DNA from: Deltaproteobacteria bacterium
Lineage (GTDB): Bacteria > Desulfobacterota > Syntrophia > Syntrophales > UBA2210
Direction: 5' to 3'
NCBI GenBank assembly: GCA_019313385.1
Contig: JAFDBG010000006.1
Coordinates: forward strand, 1-37,238
DNA length: 37,238 nucleotides
The notes below the pieces were generated by a model. That model was given only the letters and a program-made list of their open reading frames with translations. It ran no database searches and had not been told where the DNA came from. Made by a program: the position numbers and the translations under genes. This document shows, one piece after another, positions 9,557-18,941 of the stretch. Every line of letters starts with the position of its first letter. Position 1 is the first letter of the stretch.

Positions 9557-10834
9557 ATGAATGAAGAACAGATAAAAAAGACCCCTCTGCATGACTGGCA
9601 TCTGGAACATGACGCCAATATGGCCGTATTCGGCGGATACGAGATGCCCCTCTGGTATCCTTCAGGGGCGAAGCGGGAACACATTGCGGTCCTCAAGGGC
9701 GCCGGAATATTCGATACAAGTCACATGGCAGTTATTATGGTTGAGGGTCCCGGTGCGTTAACCCTTCTACAGACCTGTTTTACCAAGAACCTGGAGACGT
9801 GTATAGGAAAGGACAAGACCCCTCTCGTGCCTGGAAGATGCGCCTACGGCATTTTTTTAGACGATCTGGGGCATGTTATGGACGACGCTATCGCCTCACA
9901 AGTGGCACCGGAGATATACATGATTGTTGTGAACGCCGGAATGGGCGGACAGATCGCCCGTCACCTGAAAGATCATGCAGGTATGTCAGATGTCGCGATC
10001 TACGATCTTACCGACGGGGTCGGAAAGATGGATATACAGGGGCCCATGTCCGCCAGGATATTGGCGGAGATACTCAGAGAACCGGAAACGGTGTTTGATC
10101 GGATGGTCTATTTCAGCTTCAAGGGATTTTTTGATGAAAACTCCCCTCTTGCGGATGCCGTGCGCCTTTCGGACGGCACCCCTGTCATGCTTTCACGCAC
10201 CGGCTACACCGGCGAGTTCGGCTTTGAGATATTCTTGAATCCCGATAATATCGAGCACGTATGGGAAATAGCGCTGAAGGCGGGAGCTGATTTCGGTCTT
10301 GAAATATGCGGTCTCGCCGCACGCGATTCTTTGAGAACAGGTGCGATGCTTTCCTTGTCCCACCAGGATATCGGTCCCTGGCCATTCATCAACAATCCTT
10401 GGAGCTTCACCCTTCCCTTTAATGACGACCGAACGGATTTCACCAAAAGATTTATAGGTGAAGAAGCCCTTAAAAATATTAAAAAGATGGAATATACCTA
10501 CCCTTTCGCAGGCTTTGATCTGCGAAAGGTTTCCCTCGGAGATTCGACGGTTGTAACAGACTCCGATGGCGCCGAAATCGGCGTTGTCCTAACCTGTGTA
10601 ACCGAGATGGCCATCGGCCGGGTGGAGGGAAGGATATACAGCGTAGCCAGCCCGGACAGACCGGATGGATTCAATCCGAAGGGGCTTTCCTGCGGGTTTG
10701 TCAAGGTAACAAAAAAACTGTCCCTCGGAGACACCGTGGAACTGAAGGATGGCAGACGAACCATAAAGGTTGTAATCGTGGATGATATCCGCCCCGATCG
10801 CACCGCGCGCAAGGCAATCAAGAACATGCTGTAA
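9557..10834 (+). CDS. gcvT: Glycine cleavage system T protein (aminomethyltransferase)
   Basis: GYEMPLWYPSGAKREHIAVLKGAGIFDTSHMA, SRTGYTGEFGFEIFL, CGLAARDSLRTGAMLSLSHQDI; precedes gcvH and gcvPA/PB. Confidence 0.93.
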   Translation: MNEEQIKKTPLHDWHLEHDANMAVFGGYEMPLWYPSGAKREHIAVLKGAGIFDTSHMAVIMVEGPGALTLLQTCFTKNLETCIGKDKTPLVPGRCAYGIFLDDLGHVMDDAIASQVAPEIYMIVVNAGMGGQIARHLKDHAGMSDVAIYDLTDGVGKMDIQGPMSARILAEILREPETVFDRMVYFSFKGFFDENSPLADAVRLSDGTPVMLSRTGYTGEFGFEIFLNPDNIEHVWEIALKAGADFGLEICGLAARDSLRTGAMLSLSHQDIGPWPFINNPWSFTLPFNDDRTDFTKRFIGEEALKNIKKMEYTYPFAGFDLRKVSLGDSTVVTDSDGAEIGVVLTCVTEMAIGRVEGRIYSVASPDRPDGFNPKGLSCGFVKVTKKLSLGDTVELKDGRRTIKVVIVDDIRPDRTARKAIKNML

Positions 10835-10888
10835 GGTTTTGACAGGATAACAGGAATATCCTGTCTAATATTTAAAAGGAGAGAATAT

Positions 10889-11293
10889 ATGAAAGAGCTC
10901 GAGGAATTATTTTTGCCGGATGATGTGCAATACACGGAGACGCATGAATGGGCCAGAGATGATAGCGGCAGCGTTACGGTAGGGATCACTGATTACGCTC
11001 AGGATCAACTGGGCGATATCGTGTTTGTGGAACTTCCCGAAGTCGGCGACATCTTTGAAGAGGGAGAGGAATTCGGCACGCTGGAATCGGTAAAGGCCGT
11101 CTCTGAGATATGTATGCCGGTGTCGGGAGAGATCACAGCGATAAACGAATTACTTGAAGAAGCACCGGAACTTGTAAACCAGGAACCTTATAATAACGGG
11201 TGGATAATAAAGGTAAAGCCGGACAACCCGGACGAGATAAACAACCTTATGACCAGCGAGGAATATGTTGAAATGTTAAAAGGAGAGGAATAG
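10889..11293 (+). CDS. gcvH: Glycine cleavage system H protein
   Basis: THEWARDD...VGITDYAQDQLGDIVFVELPEVG, lipoyl-lysine motif ESVKAVSEI. Confidence 0.96.
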   Translation: MKELEELFLPDDVQYTETHEWARDDSGSVTVGITDYAQDQLGDIVFVELPEVGDIFEEGEEFGTLESVKAVSEICMPVSGEITAINELLEEAPELVNQEPYNNGWIIKVKPDNPDEINNLMTSEEYVEMLKGEE

Positions 11294-12625
11294 ATGCGCT
11301 ATCTGCCTCATACCGAAGAAGACATCAGCTCAATGCTGCACGCGGTGGATGCAGAGGACATGGATGATTTGTTTTCAATGATCCCCGGTAACTGCAAAAT
11401 GAAGGGAAATCTGAGTCTGCCGGAGGCGCTGACGGAGTGGGAACTCAACACCCTCATGGACGGCCTTTCGAAAAAGATAGCGGTTTCACCAGAGTACAAA
11501 ATATTCATGGGCGCGGGGAGCTACAATCACTATATTCCCGAATCGGTGTCATATCTCCTCGGCAGGTCCGAGTTCTCGACGGCCTATACACCTTATCAGC
11601 CTGAAATAAGTCAGGGGACCCTCCAGGCAATGTATGAGTATCAGACACTGGTCACCCGCCTGCTCGGCATGGAGGTGGCAAACGCCTCAATGTATGACGG
11701 CGCGTCCGCGCTGGCTGAAGCCATCCTGATGGCCGCACGCGTAACAAAGCGGAAAAAGGTGGCCCTCTCAGAATTGATCCACCCATATTACCGCGATGTG
11801 GTCCGGACATATCTGGAACCGGGTGATTATGAAATCGTGGAGATGCCCAGCCTCGGAAACGGACGGACAGATATCTCAGGCGTGGCCGGTATGGATGACC
11901 TCGCGGCAGTAGTTATCCAGTCTCCCAATTTTTTCGGGTGCATCGAAGATCTCCGGTCAACAGGAGAGATCGCCCATAACTCGGGTGCGCTTTTTGTTCT
12001 TTCCTTCACAGAACCTCTGGCCTATGGCCTCTTCAAAAACCCCGGCTGTCAGGGGGCGGACATCGTCTGTGGAGAAGGGCAGAGTCTCGGCATACCTCAG
12101 TCTTTCGGGGGGCCGGGGCTTGGAATGTTCGCCTGCCATATGAAGAATGTACGCGATATGCCGGGCCGCCTTGTGGGAAAGACCACCGACATGGATGGAA
12201 GGCCCGGTTTCGTCCTGACGCTGGCCACGAGGGAACAGCATATCCGCCGGGAAAAGGCAAAATCCAACATCTGCACAAACAACAGCCTGTGCGCTCTGGC
12301 ATCCTCCATGTATATGGCCTCCGTCGGGGGCACCGGCATCCGCGAGCTGGCCTGCCTCAACTATGACAAGGCCGAATATCTCAAACGAGGATTGAGGGAA
12401 GCTGGATTTAGAATCTCCTTCGACAGCCCCACCTTCAATGAATTCGTAGTTGAATTCGGAGAAGACTTCAAGGATACTTATAAGAAATTGCTCAAACAGA
12501 GGATAGTGGTGGGAATTTCGCTCGCTGACTGGTATCCCGAACTTTCCGGTCGCTATCTATTGTGCGTGACAGAGACCATGGACAGGGAAGATATGGACGC
12601 CCTGATAAAGGAGGTGCGATCATGA
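11294..12625 (+). CDS. gcvPA: Glycine dehydrogenase (decarboxylating) subunit 1
   Basis: MRYLPHTEEDISSML, GAGSYNHYIPESV, YTPYQPEISQGTLQAMYEYQT, ASMYDGASALAEA. Confidence 0.96.
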   Translation: MRYLPHTEEDISSMLHAVDAEDMDDLFSMIPGNCKMKGNLSLPEALTEWELNTLMDGLSKKIAVSPEYKIFMGAGSYNHYIPESVSYLLGRSEFSTAYTPYQPEISQGTLQAMYEYQTLVTRLLGMEVANASMYDGASALAEAILMAARVTKRKKVALSELIHPYYRDVVRTYLEPGDYEIVEMPSLGNGRTDISGVAGMDDLAAVVIQSPNFFGCIEDLRSTGEIAHNSGALFVLSFTEPLAYGLFKNPGCQGADIVCGEGQSLGIPQSFGGPGLGMFACHMKNVRDMPGRLVGKTTDMDGRPGFVLTLATREQHIRREKAKSNICTNNSLCALASSMYMASVGGTGIRELACLNYDKAEYLKRGLREAGFRISFDSPTFNEFVVEFGEDFKDTYKKLLKQRIVVGISLADWYPELSGRYLLCVTETMDREDMDALIKEVRS

Positions 12626-14079
12626 AAGAACTTCAAGGTGCCTCCGGTCTGATACTCAATGAGCCCCTGCTGTGGGAAAAAGGAAAAAAGGGAAGGTGCG
12701 GATTCTCCATGCCCCGGAGGGATGTTGTCCCCTCCCCTGTCGATGAAGGCCTCGCGGGCGACGGACCCGACTTTCCTGATCTATCCGAGGTGGACGTCGT
12801 GCGGCATTATACAAGGCTGTCACAGTGGAACTTCGGCGTTGACGCTGGAATGTATCCCCTCGGTTCGTGTACCATGAAGTATAATCCCAAGGTCAACGAA
12901 CGGGAGGCCTCGCTCCCCGGATTTGCCGGAGCGCATCCCCTGCTGCCCCCTGAACTATCGCAGGGCGCCCTTGAACTTATGTACCGGCTTGAACAGTACC
13001 TTGCCGGGATAACAGGGATGGATGCCGTCACGCTTCAACCCGCCGCGGGGGCGCATGGAGAGCTGACCGGGATGCTTCTCATACGCGCGTATCATAAGAA
13101 CAGGGGATCACACCGTTCAAAGATTATCGTACCCGACACCGCGCACGGCACCAACCCAGCGAGCGCCGCCCTCTGCGGTTTTCATCCTGTTGCGGTAAAA
13201 TCGGGTGAAGATGGAATCATACCGGCAGAAGCCATCGCCGCCATCATGGATGAAGACACGGCGGGTATCATGATAACCAATCCGAACACGCTGGGACTAT
13301 TTGAAGAAAATATCCGCGAAATAGGGGAGATTGTCCATTCAAAGGGAGGTCTGGTCTACGGCGACGGCGCGAATATGAACGCCGTCATGGGAATCGTGCA
13401 GATGGGAAAGATCGGGTTCGACGTGATGCATTTGAACCTTCACAAGACATTCTCTACCCCCCATGGAGGCGGAGGGCCCGGTTCAGGACCGGTATGTGTA
13501 AAAGATATCCTGAAACCGTTTCTCCCCGTTCCACGAATCATAAAAGAGGGAGACAAATACACGCTGTCCGGAGATTTTCCGGAATCCATCGGAAAACTGC
13601 AGGCATTTTATGGAAACTTCGGTGTAATGATCAAGGCCTGTAGTTACATCATGAGCATGGGAAGCGAAGGTCTGAAAAGGGCAAGCCAGCTTGCCGTCCT
13701 CAATGCCAACTACATCAAGGAGAACCTTAAGGATTCGCTCTATCTTCCCTATGACAGGCCATGTATGCACGAATGCGTTTTCTCCGACAAGTTCCAGGAA
13801 GGAGAAAAGATTACCACGCTGGATATGGCCAAGTGTCTTATGGATTATGGCTTCCACCCACCGACAATCTACTTCCCGCTTGTGGTGCATGGTGCCATGA
13901 TGATTGAACCCACGGAAACGGAATCAAAAGAGGATATAGACCACTTCATAGCGGCGCTCAAGGCCATAGTTGCCGAGGCCGGGAAGGACCCCGATCTTCT
14001 CAAAAGGGCACCTACCCGCCCAAAGCTGCGCAGGCTGGACGAAACAGCAGCGGCAAGAAAACCCTGTCTCGCGGGATAA
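12622..14079 (+). CDS. gcvPB: Glycine dehydrogenase (decarboxylating) subunit 2 (PLP-binding)
   Basis: GSCTMKYNPKVNE, PDTAHGTNPASAALCG, DVMHLNLHKTFSTPHGGGGPGSGPV; ATG overlaps the gcvPA stop. Confidence 0.96.
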   Translation: MKELQGASGLILNEPLLWEKGKKGRCGFSMPRRDVVPSPVDEGLAGDGPDFPDLSEVDVVRHYTRLSQWNFGVDAGMYPLGSCTMKYNPKVNEREASLPGFAGAHPLLPPELSQGALELMYRLEQYLAGITGMDAVTLQPAAGAHGELTGMLLIRAYHKNRGSHRSKIIVPDTAHGTNPASAALCGFHPVAVKSGEDGIIPAEAIAAIMDEDTAGIMITNPNTLGLFEENIREIGEIVHSKGGLVYGDGANMNAVMGIVQMGKIGFDVMHLNLHKTFSTPHGGGGPGSGPVCVKDILKPFLPVPRIIKEGDKYTLSGDFPESIGKLQAFYGNFGVMIKACSYIMSMGSEGLKRASQLAVLNANYIKENLKDSLYLPYDRPCMHECVFSDKFQEGEKITTLDMAKCLMDYGFHPPTIYFPLVVHGAMMIEPTETESKEDIDHFIAALKAIVAEAGKDPDLLKRAPTRPKLRRLDETAAARKPCLAG

Positions 14080-14083
14080 TACC

Positions 14084-14959
14084 ATGGATCACATAACGCA
14101 AACCAGAACGCAAAAGCCCCCATGGCTCAAGAGGAGTCTCCCGAAGGGGGCAGAATGTCAGGCGGTCAGAAAGCTCCTCAGGAAAAACAGCCTGCACACC
14201 GTCTGTGAGGAGGCCCTCTGTCCCAATATCTGGGAATGTTTCTCCAAAAGCACGGCAACCTTTCTCATCATGGGATCCCTATGCACGCGGGGCTGTCGTT
14301 TCTGCGCAATGTCCCGTGGAAAACCGGCCCCTCTCGACATGGGGGAACCCGCCAGGGTTGCCGGTGCGGTACGGCAGCTGGGGCTCGACTATGTCGTTGT
14401 CACATCCGTCACGAGGGATGATCTCCCCGATGGAGGGGCCTCGTTCTTTTACGACACAATCACAAAAATCCGCGAAGATGTTCCAGGCGCGCGCGTGGAG
14501 GTGCTGATACCTGATTTTCAGGGAGACACAGAGGCGTTAGCTTCCGTCGTAAGGGCCCATCCCGATGTGCTTAACCATAATATTGAGACGGTGCCACGTC
14601 TCTACCCCGCGGCAAGACCCGACTCGTCATACAGCCGTTCGCTCGCACTTCTGGAGCGTGTAAAGAAAGTTGCCCCTGAGATACCGGTAAAGTCGGGAAT
14701 TATGCTGGGGCTCGGAGAGACTTCAAAAGAGATCAGACAGACACTGCGTGACCTTGTGGATGCCGGATGCGATATTCTGACAATGGGACAGTATCTCCAG
14801 CCCTCGAAAGAAAATCTGGCAGTGGAACGGTTCGTACACCCGGATGAATTTGATGAATTGCGCGTGGCAGCACTCGAGATGGGTTTTTCAGGTGTTGTCA
14901 GCGGCCCACTCGTCAGAAGCTCATACCACGCAGGGGAACTCTACAAAACGGTGGTGTAA
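14084..14959 (+). CDS. lipA: Lipoyl synthase LipA (radical SAM)
   Basis: CEEALCPNIWECF, CTRGCRFCAMSRGKP (CxxxCxxC), TSVTRDDLPDGG, KSGIMLGLGE, GQYLQPSKENL. Confidence 0.96.
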   Translation: MDHITQTRTQKPPWLKRSLPKGAECQAVRKLLRKNSLHTVCEEALCPNIWECFSKSTATFLIMGSLCTRGCRFCAMSRGKPAPLDMGEPARVAGAVRQLGLDYVVVTSVTRDDLPDGGASFFYDTITKIREDVPGARVEVLIPDFQGDTEALASVVRAHPDVLNHNIETVPRLYPAARPDSSYSRSLALLERVKKVAPEIPVKSGIMLGLGETSKEIRQTLRDLVDAGCDILTMGQYLQPSKENLAVERFVHPDEFDELRVAALEMGFSGVVSGPLVRSSYHAGELYKTVV

Positions 14960-15136
14960 AATAGTAACATCAACTATTTTCTACCCTTACTTGACATAGT
15001 TTTCTTCCTGTTTTATCGTGTTTCCTATACATTAAGAGGAGCCACTATATTGGATATTGGAAACAAGCAGATTTGCCTGTTTGTCGGTTCAATATCAGGA
15101 CATCAGACAAAATTACCTTATGTGCAAATGTTAGGC

Positions 15137-15483
15137 TTATGAAAGGAGGAATGATAAAAAGTCTTCATGAGCTGTGAATTGGTATAGACTGTTCGAAACT
15201 TTATAGTTTTGGGCGGCAAGGCTACTGTTCGACATGTTTACTGGTCTTCGAGACCACAAAGGAGAATGAACAGCCGTAGCCGCAGCATTCAATGATCTAC
15301 GGGATCGAATAGGAGATTGGGACCAATTCACCTGACAGGCGCTGTTCGAAGCGTTAGGAGGCAGGCATGAAGATGAGTACCATTGTCTATGTCATCTTAA
15401 AGGAAAGACAACCATTTGATCCATCGAAAATGTCACCGGACCCAAGATATGTAGAGATGAGCAAGGTTGCAAGGCTCTATGCC
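15137..15483 (+). pseudogene. Decayed coding remnant; the last ~39 codons (15367-15483, MKMSTIVYVILKERQPFDPSKMSPDPRYVEMSKVARLYALAV) resemble a transposase C-terminal tail (possibly IS110-like)
   Basis: No intact ORF; one forward frame reads coding-like stretches interrupted by stops (FWAARLLFDMFTGLRDHKGE*TAVAAAFNDLRDRIGDWDQFT*QALFEALGGR). The IS110 suggestion rests on the IVYVILKERQPFDP tail only. Confidence 0.3.
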
Positions 15484-15554
15484 TTGGCCGTGTAAATTTT
15501 AACCATAGCCCTGTTTGATGGGCTTTATGAATTGACTTTTATAGGAGAATTAGA

Positions 15555-15911
15555 ATGACAGAGAATCAGATAGAGTTCGCAGTCGAAAAAAACAATCTGT
15601 ATCGGGAAGAGAGTTTTACAGACCTAAAGACCGTTTTAATCCGGTGTCTTACACCCACAAACCCGGATGGGACTGTAGACGAAAGCCGTGAAAAGGTCTT
15701 TATTGGGCACACCCAGCTCATGTCGCCTCAAGGTCCACTCCCACTTCAAGCGCCACTAGAGGCAGCCACCCTGAGCGAGGCCATAGAAAAATTCCCTGAG
15801 GCAATGCATAAAGCCATGGCAGAAATGATTGAGAATGTGAAAAAAATTCAACAGGAACAGGAAAAAGCGAAGCAAGAAGAAGAGTCCCGCATTCTTATGC
15901 CCGGGAGATAA
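15555..15911 (+). CDS. conserved hypothetical protein (118 aa)
   Basis: RBS-like ataggag upstream of ATG at 15555, soluble coding-like composition. Confidence 0.65.
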   Translation: MTENQIEFAVEKNNLYREESFTDLKTVLIRCLTPTNPDGTVDESREKVFIGHTQLMSPQGPLPLQAPLEAATLSEAIEKFPEAMHKAMAEMIENVKKIQQEQEKAKQEEESRILMPGR

Positions 15912-15977
15912 AGGGGACAGGAGATAAAGGGGAGATAACACTTAATCCTCCGGACTCTTCAAAGGTAATAAGTGTTA
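15904..15977. repeat. REP/hairpin-like intergenic element: tandem GGAGATAAAGGGGA plus 10-bp inverted repeat ATAACACTTA/TAAGTGTTAT
   Basis: GGAGATAAAGGGGA at 15904-15917 and 15920-15933; ATAACACTTA 15935-15944 is a perfect inverted complement of TAAGTGTTAT 15968-15977. Confidence 0.6.
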
Positions 15978-16065
15978 TGCCCCCGATTTTTCACAGTAAA
16001 TTAAGGTCTTTTATGGCAAGGCAAAAAATTGATTTGAGGGGAAAAGAAGAAGGGGAACAAGACAA

Positions 16066-16245
16066 ATGAAAGCAAAAATTGAAAACGACATACTGTATAT
16101 CGAAATTGAAATCAATAAAAACCCCGTACCAAGCGCATCAGGGAAAACTCTCGTTGTCGCCAGTACCAGAGGGAATATCATTACTGATGTTATGGTTGAC
16201 GGAAAAGCTTTGACCGTTGGATTAAATGCATACATTAAGAGGTGA
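16066..16245 (+). CDS. small conserved hypothetical protein, 59 aa (MKAKIENDILYIEIEINKNPVPSASGKTLVVASTRGNIITDVMVDGKALTVGLNAYIKR), below the ORF-track length cutoff
   Basis: Complete ATG-to-TGA frame read directly; strongly protein-like (PxPSASGKTLVVASTxGN...VxLNxYIKR). Confidence 0.65.
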   Translation: MKAKIENDILYIEIEINKNPVPSASGKTLVVASTRGNIITDVMVDGKALTVGLNAYIKR

Positions 16246-16361
16246 AAATCTCCCCATAAAACCTTGACTGAACGCCCCTCATATTGATAAAAAAGACACA
16301 CAAGTAATCAACAATACGAGTCCTTAAAAAAATTCTATTATCGAAGGAGGTGTCTTCCCCC

Positions 16362-16643
16362 ATGATCTTGAAAAAAGCAGGTATTGTCAAATCAATCCAC
16401 GACCAGCTTGGTCTTCCTAAGAACAGATCCACAGACATATTCGAATCCGTCCTGGAGATAATAAAGCAATCACTTGTGAAGGGTGAGGAGGTGAAGATCA
16501 GCGGATTCGGGAAGTTCTACGTTATTGATAAGAAAGCCAGAAACGGAAGAAATCCTCACACAGGAGAACATATGATTATTGAGCCAAGGAGGATTGTTTC
16601 TTTCAGGTACTCTTCAAGGGCAAGGCGTGGGCTCAACGGTTGA
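16362..16643 (+). CDS. HU/IHF family DNA-binding protein, integration host factor alpha-like
   Basis: VKISGFGKFYVIDKKARNGRNPHTGEHMIIEPRRIVSFRYS; start MILKKAG with gaaggaggtg RBS upstream. Confidence 0.88.
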   Translation: MILKKAGIVKSIHDQLGLPKNRSTDIFESVLEIIKQSLVKGEEVKISGFGKFYVIDKKARNGRNPHTGEHMIIEPRRIVSFRYSSRARRGLNG

Positions 16644-16723
16644 TGGACATCATAAGGGGAAAACAATCAAATTGAACCGGGAAAAAAGGTTGGGGGCCAC
16701 CCCTTCAAGATAAAGAGAATACT

Positions 16724-16963
16724 ATGCCAAAGGAAAAAACATTTGCCATGGCATTGTTGTTAGCGGGTTTATTTCTTCTGATAATTCCTTTATTCTTTTA
16801 TGAATATTTCCCGTCAGCTCTTCTTATTGCAAGATGGCAATTATGTGTGACAGGGGAAGGCTGTGAACGTATCAGTATCTTCTGGACCGATTTTGTAATA
16901 GTCGGATTCCTGATGATTGGAGGGAGCATGTGGTTAAGGAGAAGATTAAAAAAAAGAAGGTGA
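16724..16963 (+). CDS. small two-TM membrane protein
   Basis: 79 aa with two hydrophobic segments and basic C-terminus. Confidence 0.5.
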   Translation: MPKEKTFAMALLLAGLFLLIIPLFFYEYFPSALLIARWQLCVTGEGCERISIFWTDFVIVGFLMIGGSMWLRRRLKKRR

Positions 16964-16980
16964 TCTCTGAAAATTGGAGT

Positions 16981-17190
16981 ATGGATATGGAATGCAAGAA
17001 GGAAAAGAATCTGGAGCAGTGCAACTGCACTTATGAACCATGCAGCCGCAAGGGAACATGTTGTGACTGTATACGCTTTCACCTGAAAATGCGTGAGCTT
17101 CCCGGCTGTTGCTTCGACAAGGAAGCGGAAAGCACTTACGACCGGACTTTTGAACACTTCGCTCGCCTGGTTATGGAAAACAGGCTGTGA
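16981..17190 (+). CDS. DUF6485-type small cysteine-rich protein
   Basis: CNCTYEPCSRKGTCCDCIRFHLKMRELPGCCFDKEAESTYDRTFEHFARLV cysteine pattern. Confidence 0.75.
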   Translation: MDMECKKEKNLEQCNCTYEPCSRKGTCCDCIRFHLKMRELPGCCFDKEAESTYDRTFEHFARLVMENRL

Positions 17191-17277
17191 GGATACAGGG
17201 ACTTTCTCAATCAAATCCTACATATGAATCGTCTGACCATCCACCGCACGCATCTGCTCCATCACCACCTCGGATAT
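17149..17277. repeat. Left copy of ~130-bp imperfect direct repeat bounding the 8.1-kb island (DUF6485 3' end + lpdA 3' end)
   Basis: Hand alignment to 25285-25414: about 21 mismatches and 1 indel over ~130 bp (~83%). Confidence 0.85.
17218..17277 (-). pseudogene. lpdA 3'-terminal remnant (ISEVVMEQMRAVDGQTIHM*)
   Basis: Reverse-strand reading matches the C-terminus of the intact LpdA in this window (ISEAIQEQMRAVDGKPIHM*); in-frame stop (TGA) lies immediately upstream. Confidence 0.8.
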
Positions 17278-17400
17278 TGAGTATATCTTTCAACATCTGT
17301 TCCGACAGGAACCGTGCATACCATCAGAGGATAGAGAAATAGTTTTGGGTGTGATTTCCTGTCTGCTAATTGCTGTGGGCCACTGCTTCGCGGTATCCTT

Positions 17401-18168
17401 TCAGGAAAGTCTCTTAGATAATTCTAAACTAGAGGGTCTGCTGCCGAGCATAAATAGAAGAAAAGCAACTACAATTCCAGCAGCACCGACAATAAAAATG
17501 TAGATTGCCGGGGATTTATTAATGATTACCAGGATCTGTTCATCCGACAATTCCTTTTCATTCATACCGACATGAAAGCTGTATCCCATTGAGAAGTCCG
17601 GTTTCATCGATTCGGGATATATTGTTGCGATCTCACCTGCTAAATCCTTGATGGTGATGGATGCCCGGGTGCCCATGCGAATCTTTTTGCCGGCAATATC
17701 AAGCTGAATCCGTTGAAGCATCACGGGTTCCAGAGATAGCTGAGTCCCCGTCAGTTGGCCGACAGCGCCCTTTTCCAAAATGAGGGTTTCTGAGCTTCCC
17801 GTACACTCATAGACAAGATGACCGGAAAGAAACAGCAAAAAACTGAGATGAAAGAGAATAATGCCGACCTTTTTTATTGTCATTCCAGATTGCTTTGTGT
17901 TTTTTATGTATGCCCATGTGCATAAACATGTATTGATGCCGAGCACCAACAGCACGGCAAAGAGGACAAAGATCCAGACATACAAAATGGGCCGATCACG
18001 ATACAGGGCCAGCCATTCGAACAACAACATAAAATTAAGGGTATGGAAGTCATCGGAGTTAATATCTACGATGATCGCACCGGCAAACAACAGCACCGAT
18101 GCTGCCAGCAGCAGGTAGAGACCTGGCTTAATCTGTGAAAGAAAGGTCCACGCTCCCCGTCTGCTCAT
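17401..18168 (-). CDS. ResB/Ccs1-like membrane protein (short, ~255 aa)
   Basis: MSRRGAWTFLSQIKPGLYLLLAASVLLFAGAIIVDIN, four hydrophobic segments with a periplasmic beta-rich loop and C-terminal TM; start overlaps the upstream gene stop (ATGA). Confidence 0.65.
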   Translation of the reverse strand: MSRRGAWTFLSQIKPGLYLLLAASVLLFAGAIIVDINSDDFHTLNFMLLFEWLALYRDRPILYVWIFVLFAVLLVLGINTCLCTWAYIKNTKQSGMTIKKVGIILFHLSFLLFLSGHLVYECTGSSETLILEKGAVGQLTGTQLSLEPVMLQRIQLDIAGKKIRMGTRASITIKDLAGEIATIYPESMKPDFSMGYSFHVGMNEKELSDEQILVIINKSPAIYIFIVGAAGIVVAFLLFMLGSRPSSLELSKRLS

Positions 18169-18914
18169 ATCAGCACTCCCAGAAGTTCGATAATTTGATG
18201 ATGGTACACCATAAAAACAACGGGGATGATCCCGACTATCGTAATCAGTGCCTTCGATTTCGTATTCATACCGACATATCGTAAATGGATTGCCGCGCCG
18301 TAGAAACACCAGATGGACGCGCTCGACAGGTGACGGGTGCTCCATGAGAATGGATAGGACCACCCGATAAAGGCCCAAATCGCTCCGAGAATCTGGCACA
18401 GGGTAAATATCACAAAGCCCCACAGCACCAGCCTGTTCCAAGACTCATTGACAGAAGAATTTACCAAGAGTGCTGCAAAGGCTAACGCACCTGACATCAG
18501 GAAAAATGCCGCGCTTACGCCTTCACTTAAAAAAAAGAACGACGCAACCATAACCTTCGTTTTAATAGATGGCATCGGGGGATCGGTTTGGACAATGACG
18601 GCAATAAAAGTTACCAGTAACAGCACTCCCATAACTGTCATGGCCTCATTCCTGCCCTTTCCCCGTATAACCGGATAGGCCAAAAGTGCCATCACAGCCG
18701 GGATCAGGCGAAGTTCATCAAGCATCGGAAATAAGTACCAATCGCCCCCGATGTAACCAAGAGATATGAGGGCGACCAGATTAACGACGAACCCCGCCAT
18801 TATCAGAAATGAGCCGAAATGGCGCACACGAAAGAAAGTCAGAACGGTAGACATGGCATAGAGAACCAGCGCCGCAACCATGCAATATTCAAAAAACCCG
18901 GAATTTAAGTCCAT
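18165..18914 (-). CDS. CcsA/CcmC-like cytochrome c assembly family membrane protein with degenerate WWD region
   Basis: Multi-TM; GAIWAFIGWSYPFSWSTRHLSSASIWCFYGAAIHLRY aligns by eye with the CcsA tryptophan-rich motif (GA.WA...WG.YW.WDP.E.W.L..W..Y...LH.R) but lacks the WDP. Confidence 0.65.
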   Translation of the reverse strand: MDLNSGFFEYCMVAALVLYAMSTVLTFFRVRHFGSFLIMAGFVVNLVALISLGYIGGDWYLFPMLDELRLIPAVMALLAYPVIRGKGRNEAMTVMGVLLLVTFIAVIVQTDPPMPSIKTKVMVASFFFLSEGVSAAFFLMSGALAFAALLVNSSVNESWNRLVLWGFVIFTLCQILGAIWAFIGWSYPFSWSTRHLSSASIWCFYGAAIHLRYVGMNTKSKALITIVGIIPVVFMVYHHQIIELLGVLI

Positions 18915-18941
18915 ATTTTGTAGAATCGAATTATTTCAACA

